From Sipunculus nudus (lineage: Eukaryota > Annelida > Sipuncula > Golfingiida > Sipunculidae): a stretch of DNA of 64,000 nt. The position numbers and the translations under genes are program-made. Location of the stretch: positions 40,306,695 through 40,370,694 of the forward strand of contig CM049316.1 in assembly GCA_026874595.1 (NCBI GenBank), read 5' to 3'. Positions 47,031-57,825 of the stretch are shown piece by piece; the stretch's first letter is position 1, and every line of letters begins with the position of its first letter. The notes beneath the pieces are model-generated. The model was given only the letters and a program-made list of their open reading frames with translations. It was not told the DNA's origin and searched no databases.

Positions 47031-47142
47031 TCATGAATATTCATAAATGTTGCCCTCGCGCTCCACCAGTTCACCAATGAGGTCACGGTTTTCAAGGAAC
47101 TTGATCTTGGGGAAGCCAATTTGCTGCATGATCTGCTGCGAA
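47031..47142 (-). CDS. Possible terminal coding exon of an unrecognised gene
   Basis: After TTTTGTGTTCGCAG the minus strand reads QIMQQIGFPKIKFLENRDLI and then GELVEREGNIYEYS-TGA, with strongly coding-like third positions (ATC, TTC, CCC, AAG, CTG, GTG, GAG, GGC) unlike the AT-rich surroundings. It ends 138 bp before the SDR39U1 start, on the same strand. The acceptor is CGCAGCAG, another NAGNAG. I cannot name the protein and see no partner exon upstream; it could be a gene fragment. Confidence 0.4.
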
Positions 47143-47489
47143 CACAAAATACACGGCAATGTTTCGTTTTCTCGATCAGTTCTTGAGTGCTCGAATATTT
47201 TATTATACAGGAACATAAATAAAGCGTTTCGAGAGAACAAATGGAGAGGCTTTTTAGGCTTTATAAATTAGTTCTATGAGTCTGGGACAGCTCTATCAGG
47301 CGTCACGGTATCTGAACACTACTTTTTTCGACTTTTTGTTCTGTACTTTTGTTACTTACTGTACATGAAGATTTATAGACAGCAAGACATTGAACAATGA
47401 AGTCGTTGCCTTTTAGAATTGGTCTTAATATGTGGCGTTGGCATATATATACATGCAACAGACCTACTCGTGGGTCTCCGGCCATATAG

Positions 47490-47495
47490 CTATAG

Positions 47496-47560
<65 letters not shown>

Positions 47561-47568
47561 AAATTACT
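47490..47568. repeat. (TA)n microsatellite
   Basis: About 80 bp of TA dinucleotide, ending shortly before mobile element copy 7. Confidence 0.95.
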
Positions 47569-47769
47569 GCTCAATTAAAATAAACAAGTGACCCATGGGT
47601 CATGACGCTCAGCTGACAAGCATGACCCGTATTTAAAGCCTTCCCCAACACCTGTCCTAGCTGCTATATATAGTATCAAAGGGCAAGCATAATGAACAAT
47701 AATTGCATAGGTATAACATTATATGTGAACTGTTAGATTACTTTTTAAGTGAAGGCCTTATATCATTAA

Positions 47770-48175
47770 CTGAGTGAAATTGGAAAACATTTTAGGAAAA
47801 ACAGTAAACAGGATTTTATGATCAGACCAGGAACTCTCTATTGCAGAAGTTGATGTATTAGGGAAGTTTGAAAACACAAGATCAATAATACTGCCATGAT
47901 CATTTGTGTTTTCCGTCATAAGCTGTTGACACTGAAGAAGATGTGAGAGATCATCGAATACACAAGTATTTTTTTTTATTACTGACATCAATGTTGAAAT
48001 CTCCCATAACTAACAATGGTTTTTGTGTGTCCACAAATGTTAAAAGCTCTTCAACTGCACTGACAAAAGGATTTCTAAGGTGGCTAACTGGCAGACATAA
48101 TGGATTTCTGACAAGTCTGACATTTGATATCACACATCCTCCAATAAGAGACCAAACTTGTAGCAAATTCTCCAA
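47770..48175 (-). pseudogene. EEP endonuclease remnant in copy 7, best preserved
   Basis: Minus-strand reading gives FVSAVEELLTFVDTQKPLLV then MGDFNIDVSN (the GDFN catalytic loop, 47985-48005). A frame change follows at a T8 run (about 47970-47978), then DDLSHLLQCQQLMTENTNDH, GSIIDLVFSNFPNTSTSA and SSWSDHKILF with an intact SDH. This is the C-terminal half of an exonuclease-endonuclease-phosphatase domain as found in LINEs and in Helentrons. Confidence 0.7.
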
Positions 48176-49122
48176 AGGATGTTACAGTAACGAATGTCCA
48201 AAACAATTCAAAAGGCATTTTCAGGCCCTCATATTAGATTTATAGATATGCAAATGTAAAAAGTGTAAGTCCAATATTTTTTATTATCACTCTGCTTTTC
48301 AATGGGATCAGCAGGGTAGGTAAACTGCAAAACCTGAAAGAAAAGAAATGCAGAAAGCATGACTAAAAGTCTTGTAATAAAAAAAGCCATCCTAAATCCA
48401 GGTACACATCCACATATTATGAGAACAAACATTTGCTTTTATATCTGGTGATTTATATAAAAATATTAAGATATCTAGGAAACTAAGTTTATTGCTATGA
48501 TTCCATATTATAAACTGCAAAATGTTCCCATCATATTATAAATCAGTAGCTAAACCTTAATACTATACTCTCACAGTCTTAATGCCTGGCTGAAGCATTT
48601 CGGCAACAGTGTTTTTGTTATGCAGTAACGAGGTATTTATCACTTAGCCTTATCACTTAACAGGCTGATACAAAAGAGAGTCATATGTCACCAGCATCAC
48701 TCACAATTACAGCCACACAGTGAGATGAACCAGTTGGAGTGAAATGGTTATGTGTACAAGAAAAATAGAGATGGCCTACAAAATAAGTTATTGTGAACAT
48801 CCCTGGCCTATGACCTTTGCCTTTTGCCCACATATCAACTGGATTCTTTCTAAATGATGGGTAACTACTAACCACTTACATCTGGCCGGGTGTAATTACT
48901 TGGCAACCTATGAGTGAATAACTTAGACCTGCAACCTTTAACCTCCTGACCAGCTGACCTCAAAATCAATTAGTTATTTCTTCATGCAAAAAGACCCATA
49001 AATATGAAGTTTGAATCACATTCAGTGATGCATAGATGTGGCATATGTGAAAGACTGAAGGTTTGGGTTGAACAGTTTCACTTGAAATATGTTCACAAGC
49101 ATTTTGAACAATATTGTGACCT

Positions 49123-49529
49123 TGACCTTTGACCTTTTGAACTCAACATCAATAGGCTTCTTCCCCTATTGGTAGGTAAGCACTATATGACAGATGGAAA
49201 GTATAGATTGAAAAGTTTGCCTGAAAATGACTCCACGCAAGAAGAGGGTGCTGTGAACTTGACCTTCGACCTGTTGGCAGAGAAGCGATATCAGTGCCGA
49301 AAGGTTTGGAATGAAAGGTCTAGCTTGAAATGTGTCCACAACCTTTTCAAAGAAGTGGATCCTGTGACCCTGACCTTTGACCTTGTGACCTCAACATCTA
49401 TAGGATTCTTCTCCCACTTAGTAGGTGAGCTATATGTGAAAGATCAAAGAATTGGGATGAAAGGTTTGGCTTAAAATGCATCCACAGGCTTTTCAAAGAA
49501 GTTGGTTCTGTGACCTTGACCTTTGACCT
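49123..49529. promoter_or_regulatory. Three perfect DR1 nuclear-receptor sites in copy 7
   Basis: TGACCTTTGACCT at 49123-49135, 49371-49383 and 49517-49529; a one-base variant (TTCGACCT) near 49260. One-mismatch IR3 site AGGTCGCAGTGACCT at 49668-49682. Same arrangement as copy 5. Confidence 0.6.
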
Positions 49530-49865
49530 TGTGACCTCAAAAAAATTATGGTTCTTCCCCTGTTGGTAGGTGAGCTGTATGTGAAAGATGGAAGGTTTGG
49601 AATGAAAATTTTGGCTAAAAGAATTATTTCTGGGGGGTGCAAACACACCCCATAACTTCGAGAATATAGGTCGCAGTGACCTAATTTCAGGTTTGTAAGG
49701 AGATTTTTTTTAGAACCTCTAAGACTGCATAGGGTTCATGGCCCTAGCCCCTACGGTTACGATTTGTGCCCTGCTAACGGACGGACGGCCGGACGGACAG
49801 ACGGAAGGACGACGGAGAAAGACCCATCGCTATAGCCAAGCATGATTGAAAGTCAGCTGAGCTAA

Positions 49866-50256
49866 AAATAAAACAATTAGGCCTAATAAAACTGGATACA
49901 AGGCCCGTACATATAAAAAAATTACAAAAGTATGCTCGGCAATCTGAAAAATAAAATCAAATTTGAAAATTTAAAAAAGAAAAATACGTTATTTTATCCA
50001 CACGAGCTTTCATTTTGGTTGATAAATTTCAATATTTTATTGAATGCTTATGAGTTAATACTGAGATGAATACAGAACATAGTTTTATAACATAGGCCTT
50101 TTTCCATTTGCTTTCAGAAAAATAAAGTATTTTGTTATTTAGAAATAATATAAAAAAACGTCTTCTTTGGAAAATCTGGGACCGAAAAGTACTTCCTTAA
50201 AGGTAAAAGAATCCAATTTGTAAGTTTTAAAGTTGAAGTTTTTTATTTTCATTGTA
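49866..50256. other. Intergenic, no feature
   Basis: AT-rich, nothing recognised. Confidence 0.5.
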
Positions 50257-50258
50257 AC

Positions 50259-50290
<32 letters not shown>

Positions 50291-50383
50291 TAATAAATAA
50301 ATAAAATAATAATAATAATAAAAATTAATAATAATAATTATAATAATAAAAATAATAATAATAATATTAACAATAATAATAAC
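50257..50383. repeat. (TAA)n microsatellite, probable retrotransposon tail
   Basis: About 125 bp of TAA/AAT units with interruptions. On the minus strand it follows the end of the retrotransposon coding remnant after a short 3' UTR, as CR1/Rex-type LINEs end in short tandem repeats. Confidence 0.8.
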
Positions 50384-50445
50384 ACTGTGTAAAAAGCATA
50401 TGATTAACGACTTGAAAACGAATATAAATACATTATATATTCTTA

Positions 50446-51260
50446 TTGAACAAATGCACGAGTGAGTCCCTGAAGCGATTTGTTTTGCACATGATGGACT
50501 GTATTCGTCTTCCACATTTCAACCATCTGATTGCTCCACTCAACGGATGCTCACATGTCATCATGGTTTTGAAATTCCTCTGTACCTTTTGCAATACTTA
50601 CTTTCAAAGATTCGGAGTCTGTACCAATAAAACGTTCTGCAGTTTTCCTCGTTTTCCCAACCTTTCTTTGTTAGCCACGCTCAAATTATTCCACCAGCAG
50701 ATAATACTGAAGGTTACTACACATTCTAAAACAGATGTGTATATATATATTAAAGTGAGTATTTTCTTATTAATATGAAAACAGTTCAATTTTTTTCAGA
50801 AGGTACATCCTTTGACTGCCTTTTTTTACATAAGGCGTCTGTGTTATCAGATCATTTTATTTTATCGTCAGTAACAGTACCAAGATATTTGTACTGCGGC
50901 ACAATCTCTACAGCATTACAATAAATGAAAACAGGGTAGTAGCATGTAAGTCTATTTCTGGGTTCAATTACAAGTTCGTTGGTCTTGATAACATTAAGTA
51001 AAAGATGATGTTTATCACAGCATGTGATGGCGTTTGCAATTTCTTGACGGCAGTGAGATTAATCAAAATCTTAGATTCTGCCGAGAATGGCAGTTTCATC
51101 CGCGTATTGAAAAAATATCACATCCTGCTTGGGTAGACACAAAGGAATTAGTGTGCAGAATGAATAGCACAGGTGACAGAACACACCCCTGTGAGGCACA
51201 CGTACAGACACTACAGCATAAAGAAACTTCATTTTCTATAGGCCACATATGAAGTTTTGT
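50446..51260 (-). pseudogene. Non-LTR retrotransposon reverse transcriptase remnant
   Basis: Minus strand, in order: SQGCVLSPVLFILHTNSF (51200-51150), FFQYADETAILG (the YADD box reading YADE, about 51110-51075), CDKHHLLLNVIKTNELVIEP, IVPQYKYLGTVTDDKIK, NLSVANKERLGK and HPLSGAIRWLKCGRRIQS-IMCKTNRFRDSLV. This order is that of CR1/Rex-like LINEs. Stops and frame changes are present, so it is dead. No endonuclease domain upstream in the window. Confidence 0.75.
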
Positions 51261-52300
51261 TAAGAGACAAAGGAAGGTTCAAGCAATTACCCGATCATTT
51301 TTAAAGGCTTTTAAGGAGGATCAATTTCCCTGTCTTGTATTTAATGTGTGTCACAAAATAGGACCTCTGCATAAATATTTCTTTTAGTAGTGTGCGGAGT
51401 TTGGGCACATATAATTTATGGGAATGGCAATTAGCTTGGATCTGGTGGTGGACTAAATCATAAGTGAAACGGTTGTTCATATAAGCTGGAGTTAATAATC
51501 AGACGTTTAAACATAGTATAACAATGTTAATACCATATAAAAGCAAATATACATTTTGCCCAGACAAAAGTTATATTGGTACTTCCGTCACACTTTTATG
51601 TATTCCTGACAAGTTGTACTTTATAACTTTCCCTTAGCGAATTTGACATATTACTATAGTTGTTCTCTTTTGATGCATGGATTGTCTTAGAATTTGATCT
51701 CCCTTTTAAAATCAATTCATCGGTTTGTCCCAGGCCTGTGTGTTTTGTAAATTATTTACCCCTGAGTTTACATAACTTTCTGGTGACATAATGCACCTTG
51801 CGCCGAGTAAAAAAGGAGTGTTATATTGATTAAAAGTAAAAGAGAATATAATTCATACATATTTCAGCAAATTTTAACTTTTCTCATGCGCCTCATATGG
51901 AACACAGCATCTGTTCCTAATTCTTCCTTTAACGGGTAGGTGGCGCGCAGTATAACAAAGCGCATTATGGCTGCTGCGCACGTCCTTTCCATGTCAATCA
52001 GATAAATGGTCTCCTAAAAAGTTACGCAGTTCCCAGATCTGTAGAATTTATCTTGCGATGCGCTGATGAGCCACGCAGTGTTTCTGGTCATTTACCGACA
52101 TTAATTAAATATTTTATCTTTGTGATAATGGCCAGCAATGGCACAGGCTCCAAAACGGGGCACAAATGATAATAAGGTAAACTAGGTAAAGTATAGGGAC
52201 TATATGTTCCATATTTACCGCCAATGTTTCATAGATCACACAAGTAACACAAAAAAATCAACTGTATAGTAATATATGTATACGAAAGCTTAAAAAATCT
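51261..52300. other. Intergenic, no feature
   Basis: No coding signal or repeat family recognised; it may include older sequence of the retrotransposon above. Confidence 0.45.
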
Positions 52301-52423
52301 TTTAAGATTTTCTCATTTTTTCAATGACTGATTGGGCCATTAGGATTGTCCCCTTAGGGAATTCCATATGTTTTTGCTGTTTGATATTTCTGGTGGAGAG
52401 AAGGTGGATGTACGGGATTCGGT

Positions 52424-52444
52424 GGGGGGGGGGGGGGGGGGGGG
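52424..52444. repeat. Poly-G run
   Basis: About 21 G residues. Homopolymer of assembly-sensitive length. Confidence 0.9.
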
Positions 52445-52472
52445 TACTGGAGCAGTGAGTGACCTGTACTAA

Positions 52473-52677
52473 GAAGCGGATCCAGGGGTCTGGAACCACG
52501 TCCCCCATCCCCTTTTCAGCCGCCGCAACCTTTTTTTTTAAGAATTTCAGACCAATTTTTGGCTGCCTGGATCCCCCAACCCACCTTTATACCGGACCTG
52601 GGAACCTTTTTTGAGGTTTTATCATTAGTCCTTCTGGGTTGGACCCCTCCTTTTCAAAAATCTTGGATCCGCCCCTG
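52473..52677. mobile_element. Small MITE with GCGGATCCA ends (hAT-like suspected)
   Basis: Left GCGGATCCAGGGG and right TTGGATCCGCCCCTG are inverted. The intact right end, read inward, is CAGGGGCGGATCCAAG, a start typical of many animal hAT-type MITEs. The left outermost bases are eroded. 205 bp, no coding content. Confidence 0.6.
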
Positions 52678-52685
52678 TGACAGGA

Positions 52686-55600
52686 AAAGTATGCAGGTGA
52701 TGGTACCTGAGGTGGGGGGGGGGGGGTGCAGGAGGAGTATGTGGACGATAGTACAGGATGAGTATATGGGTGATGGTACAGGAGGAATATGTGAGTGATG
52801 GTACAGGAGGAATATGTAAGTAATGGTACATGAAGAATATGTGGGTGATGGTACACGGGGAATATGTGGAATATGTGATGGTACAGGGGGAATATGTGAG
52901 TGATTGAACAGGGGGAGTATGTGGATGATGGTACAGGAGGAGTATGTGGGTGATGGTACAGGAGGAGTATGTGAGTGATGGAACAGGGGGAGTATGCGGA
53001 TGATGGTACAGGAGGAGTATGTGGGTGATGGTACAGGAGGAGTATGTGAGTGATGGTACAGGAGGGGTATGTGGATGATGGTACAGGAGGAGTATGTGGA
53101 TGATGGTACAGGAGGAGTATGTGAGTGATGGTACAGGAGGAGTATTTGAGTGATGGAACAGGAGGAGTATGTGGATGATGGTACAGGAGGAGTATGTGGG
53201 TGATGGTACAGGAGGAGTATGTGGATGATGGTACAGGAGGAGTATGTGGATGATGGTACAGGAGGAGTATGTGAGTGATGGTACAGGAGGAGTATGTGAG
53301 TGATGGAACAGGGGGAGTATGTGGATGATGGTACAGGAGGAGTATGTGAGTGATGGTACAGGAGGAGTATGTGGATGATGGTACAGGAGGAGTATGTGGA
53401 TGATGGTACAGGAGGAGTATGTGGGTGATGGTACAGGAGGAGTATGTGAGTGATGGAACAGGGGGAGTATGTGGGTGATGGTACAGGAGGAGTATGTGGG
53501 TGATGGTACAGGAGAAGTATGTGGGTGATGGTACAGGAGGAGTGTGTTAGTGATGGTACAGGAGGAGTATGTGAGTGATGGTACAGGAGGAGTATGTGAG
53601 TGATGGAACAGGAGGAGTATGTGAGTGATGGTACAGGAGGAGTATGTGGGTGATGGTACAGGAGGGGTATGTGGGTAATGGTTCAGGAGGGATATGTGGG
53701 TGATAGTACAGGAGGGGTATGTGAGTGATGGTTAAGGAGGGGTATGTAGGTGATGGTACAGGAGGGGTATGTGGGTTATGGTTCAGGAGGGATATGTGGG
53801 TGATAGTACAGGAGGGGTATGTGAGTGATGGTTAAGGAGGAGTATGTGGGTGATGGTACAGGAGGAGTATGTGGATGATGGTACAGGAGGGGTATGTGGG
53901 TGATGGTACAGGAGGGGTATGTGGGTGATGGTACAGGAGGGGTATGTGGGTGATGGTACAGGAGGAGTATGTGGGTGATGGTACAGGAGGGGTATGTGGG
54001 TGATGGTACAGGAGGGGTATGTGGGTGATGGTACAGGAGGGGTATGTGGGTGATGGTACAGGAGGGGTATGTGGGTGATGGTACAGGAGGGGTATGAGGG
54101 TGATGGTACAGGAGGAGTATGTGGATGATGGTACAGGAGGAGTATGTGAGTGATTGTACAGGAGGAGTATGTGGATGATGGTACAGGAGGAGTATGTGGA
54201 TGATGGTACAGGAGGAGTATGTGAGTGATGGTACAGGAGGAGTATGTGAGTGATGGAACAGGAGGAGTATGTGGATGATGGTACAGGAGGAGTATGTGGG
54301 TGATGGTACAGGAGGAGTATGTGGATGATGGTACAGGAGGAGTATGTGAGTGATGGTACAGGAGGAGTATGTGAGTGATGGAACAGGGGAGTATGTGGAT
54401 GATGGTACAGGAGGAGTATGTGGGTGATGGTACAGGAGGAGTATGTGAGTGATGGAACAGGGGGAGTATGTGGGTGATGGTACAGGAGGAGTATGTGGGT
54501 GATGGTACAGGAGGAGTATGTGAGTGATGGAACAGGAGGAGTATGTGAGTGATGGTACAGGAGGAGTATGTGGGTGATGGTACAGGAGGGGTATGTGGGT
54601 TATGGTTCAGGAGGGATATGTGGGTGATAGTACAGGAGGGGTATGTGAGTGATGGTTAAGGAGGGGTATGTAGGTGATGGTTCAGGAGGGGTATGTGGGT
54701 TATGGTTCAGGAGGGATATGTGGGTGATAGTACAGGAGGGGTATGTGAGTGATGGTGCAGGAGGAGTATGTGGGTGATGGTACAGGAGGAGTATGTGGTT
54801 GATGGTACAGGAGGGGTATGTGGGTGATGGTACAGGAGGGGTATGTGGGTGATGGTACAGGAGGGGTATGTGGGTGATGGTACAGGAGGGGTATGTGGGT
54901 GATGGTACAGGAGGGGTATGTGGGTGATGGTACAGGAGGGGTATGTGGGTGATGGTACAGGAGGAGTATGAGGGTGATGGTACAGGAGGGGTATGTGGGT
55001 GATGGTATAGGAGGGGTATGTGGGTGATAGTACAGGAGGAGTATGTGAGTGATGGTAAAGGAGGAGTATGTGGGTGATGGTACAGGAGGGGTATGTGGGT
55101 GATGGTACAGGAGGGGTATGTGGGTGATGGTACAGGAGGGGTATGAGGGTGATGGTACAGGAGGGGTATGTGGGTGATGGTACAGGAGGGGTATGTGGGT
55201 GATGGTACAGGAGGGGTATGAGGACGATGGTACAGGAGGAGTATGTGAGTGATGGTACAGGAGGGGTATGTGGGTGATGGTACAGGAGGGGTATGTGGGT
55301 GATGGTACAGGAGGAGTATGTGGGTGATGGTACAGGAGCGGTATGAGGGTGATGGTACAGGAGGGGTATGAGGGTGATGGTACAGGAGAAGTATGAGGGT
55401 TATGGTACAGGAGGGGTATGTGGGTGATGGTACAGGAGGGGTATGAGGGTGATGGTACAGGAGGAGTATGTGGGTGATGGTACAGGAGGAGTATGTGGGT
55501 GATGGTACAGGAGGAGTGTGTTAGTGATGGTACAGGAGGAGTATGTGAGTGATGGTACAGGAGGAGTATGTGAGTGATGGAACAGGAGGAGTATGTGAGT

Positions 55601-57141
55601 GATGGTACAGGAGGAGTATGTGGGTGATGGTACAGGAGGGGTATGTGGGTAATGGTTCAGGAGGGATATGTGGGTGATAGTACAGGAGGGGAATGTGAGT
55701 GATGGTTAAGGAGGGGTATGTAGGTGATGGTACAGGAGGGGTATGTGGGTTATGGTTCAGGAGGGATATGTGGGTGATAGTACAGGAGGGGTATGTGAGT
55801 GATGGTTAAGGAGGAGTATGTGGGTGATGGTACAGGAGGAGTATGTGGATGATGGTACAGGAGGGGTATGTGGGTGATGGTACAGGAGGGGTATGTGGGT
55901 GATGGTACAGGAGGGGTATGTGGGTGATGGTACAGGAGGAGTATGTGGGTGATGGTACAGGAGGGGTATGTAGGTGATGGTACAGGAGGGGTATGTGGGT
56001 GATGGTACAGGAGGGGTATGTGGGTGATGGTACAGGAGGGGTATGTGGGTGATGGTACAGGAGGGGTATGAGGGTGATGGTACAGGAGGAGTATGTGGAT
56101 GATGGTACAGGAGGAGTATGTGAGTGATTGTACAGGAGGAGTATGTGGATGATGGTACAGGAGGAGTATGTGGATGATGGTACAGGAGGAGTATGTGAGT
56201 GATGGTACAGGAGGAGTATGTGAGTGATGGAACAGGGGAGTATGTGGATGATGGTACAGGAGGAGTATGTGGGTGATGGTACAGGAGGGGTATGTGGGTG
56301 ATGGTACAGGAGGGGTATGTGGGTGATGGTACAGGAGGGGTATGAGGGTGATGGTACAGGAGGAGTATGAGGGTGATTGTACAGGAGGGGTATGTGGGTG
56401 ATGGTACAGGAGGGGTATGTGGGTGATGGTACAGGAGGGGTATGTGGGTGATGGTACAGGAGGGGTATGAGGGTGATGGTACAGGAGGGGTATGTGGGTG
56501 ATGGTACAGGAGGGGTATGTTGGTGATGGTACAGGAGGAGTATGAGGGTGATGGTACAGGAGGGGTATGTGGGTGATGGTACAGGAGGGGTATGTGGGTG
56601 ATGGTACAGGAGGGGTATGAGGGTGATGGTACAGGAGGGGTATGTGGGTGATGGTACAGGAGGGGTATGTGGGTGATGGTACAGGAAGGGTATGTTGGTG
56701 ATGGTACAGGAGGAGTATGTGGGTGATGGTACAGGAGGGGTATGAGGGTGATGGTACAGGAGGGGTATGCGGGTGATGGTACAGGAGGGGTATGAGGGTG
56801 ATGGTATAGGAGGGGTAAGTGTGTGATGGTACAGGAGGGTTATGTGGGTGATGGTACAGGAGGGGTATGTGGGTGATGGTACAGGAGGAGTATGTGGGTG
56901 ATGGTACAGGAGGGGTATGAGGGTGATGGTACAGGATGGGTATGAGGGTGATGGTACAGGAGGGGTATGAGGGTGATGGTACAGGAGAAGTATGAGGGTT
57001 ATGGTACAGGAGGGGTATGTGGGTGATGGTACAGGAGGGGTATGAGGGTGATGGTACAGGAGGGGTATGTGGGTGATGGTACAGGAGGGGTATGTGGGTG
57101 ATGGTACAGGAGGAATATGTGGTGATAGTAGAGCAGAGTAC
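52686..57141. repeat. 25-bp minisatellite, ~4.45 kb, about 178 units
   Basis: Consensus unit GGAGGAGTATGTGGGTGATG-GTACA, with variants GGGTAT, GTGAGT, GTGGAT, GGAACAG and GGTTCAG. All units point the same way, giving a strongly purine/G-rich plus strand. Rare variants recur at long distance: GTGTGTTAG at 53541 and 55515 (offset 1974), a 24-bp unit at 54381 and 56230 (offset 1849). A poly-G interruption is at 52714-52725. Confidence 0.97.
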
Positions 57142-57765
57142 GTGGGCGATGACGTGGACTTTTTATTCATTTGATGTATGTTTGTTCCTGCTTGGAAATG
57201 AAAAGATCGTGGTGAAATTGGATAAAATTATACTCTTAAAGGGGATAATCTTATTTGGGGGTATTTTTATCGGAAATTTGCTAAACAAACATGATAATTC
57301 TAAAATATGAATCGCGAACATCATCACACTGGTGCTCATTATTAGTTTCGGTAACTTCCGGCAGATGACACCACCCATCTGGAGTATGTGTACACACTAT
57401 CAAAACCCGCTAAGATCATTTTTTGATACATGCGTATTTTCTCCGCTATTCAGTGTATATCACGTCATATACACACACAAAAGTCGTTTACATCATTGAT
57501 TCTTTATTTACTATAGGGCCCATAAATCCATGTAAGATATTTACCATTCAGTCCCTCACCCCGGCATTTCATGTTGTATTCAATTTGATATCAATTTGAT
57601 TATACATTTCTGTCTAGACTATGCCGGTCCCCCACCATGACTTAACCGTCTGCTGTCCTTGTAATTATATATTTGAATGTCCCTTCCTGTCTAAACTACA
57701 TCTCTCGGTCGAGGGTTAACTAACCATTAGAGAGTATTTTTAAAACGCTTGTTTCGATGAAACTA
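57142..57765. other. Intergenic, no feature
   Basis: Nothing recognised between the two minisatellites. Confidence 0.5.
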
Positions 57766-57825
57766 CATTTTCTTAATCCTGTCTCCGCAACCGCTGACTT
57801 GGGGAACCAGTGATGTAGCCGAGTC

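Larger units (their letters stand above)
47583..49865 (-). mobile_element. Helentron-like element, copy 7 (receptor-site subfamily)
   Basis: Same architecture as copy 5: TTAGCTCAGCTGACTTTCAA with foldback, CCGT-type tract (49778-49810), GGCACAAATCGTAACC, ~120-bp tandem units, EEP remnant, right end GCGTCATGACCCATGGGTCA then CTTGTT. 2.28 kb. It lies upstream of SDR39U1. Confidence 0.72.

Noticed and set aside
47047-47271. Plus-strand gene divergent from SDR39U1
   Set aside because: Codon bias and splice acceptor favour the minus strand for this stretch; the plus frame has no family resemblance.
47575-49876. AAAATAAA target-site duplication around copy 7
   Set aside because: The right-hand AAAAAT is shared by other copies and so belongs partly to the element or to T-rich targets; a true duplication cannot be claimed.
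55806-57170. 454-codon open frame on the minus strand with a 25-residue repeat
   Set aside because: The 25-bp unit has no stop in any minus frame, so long frames are automatic; three units make one 25-residue period. No start context, signal or unique sequence.
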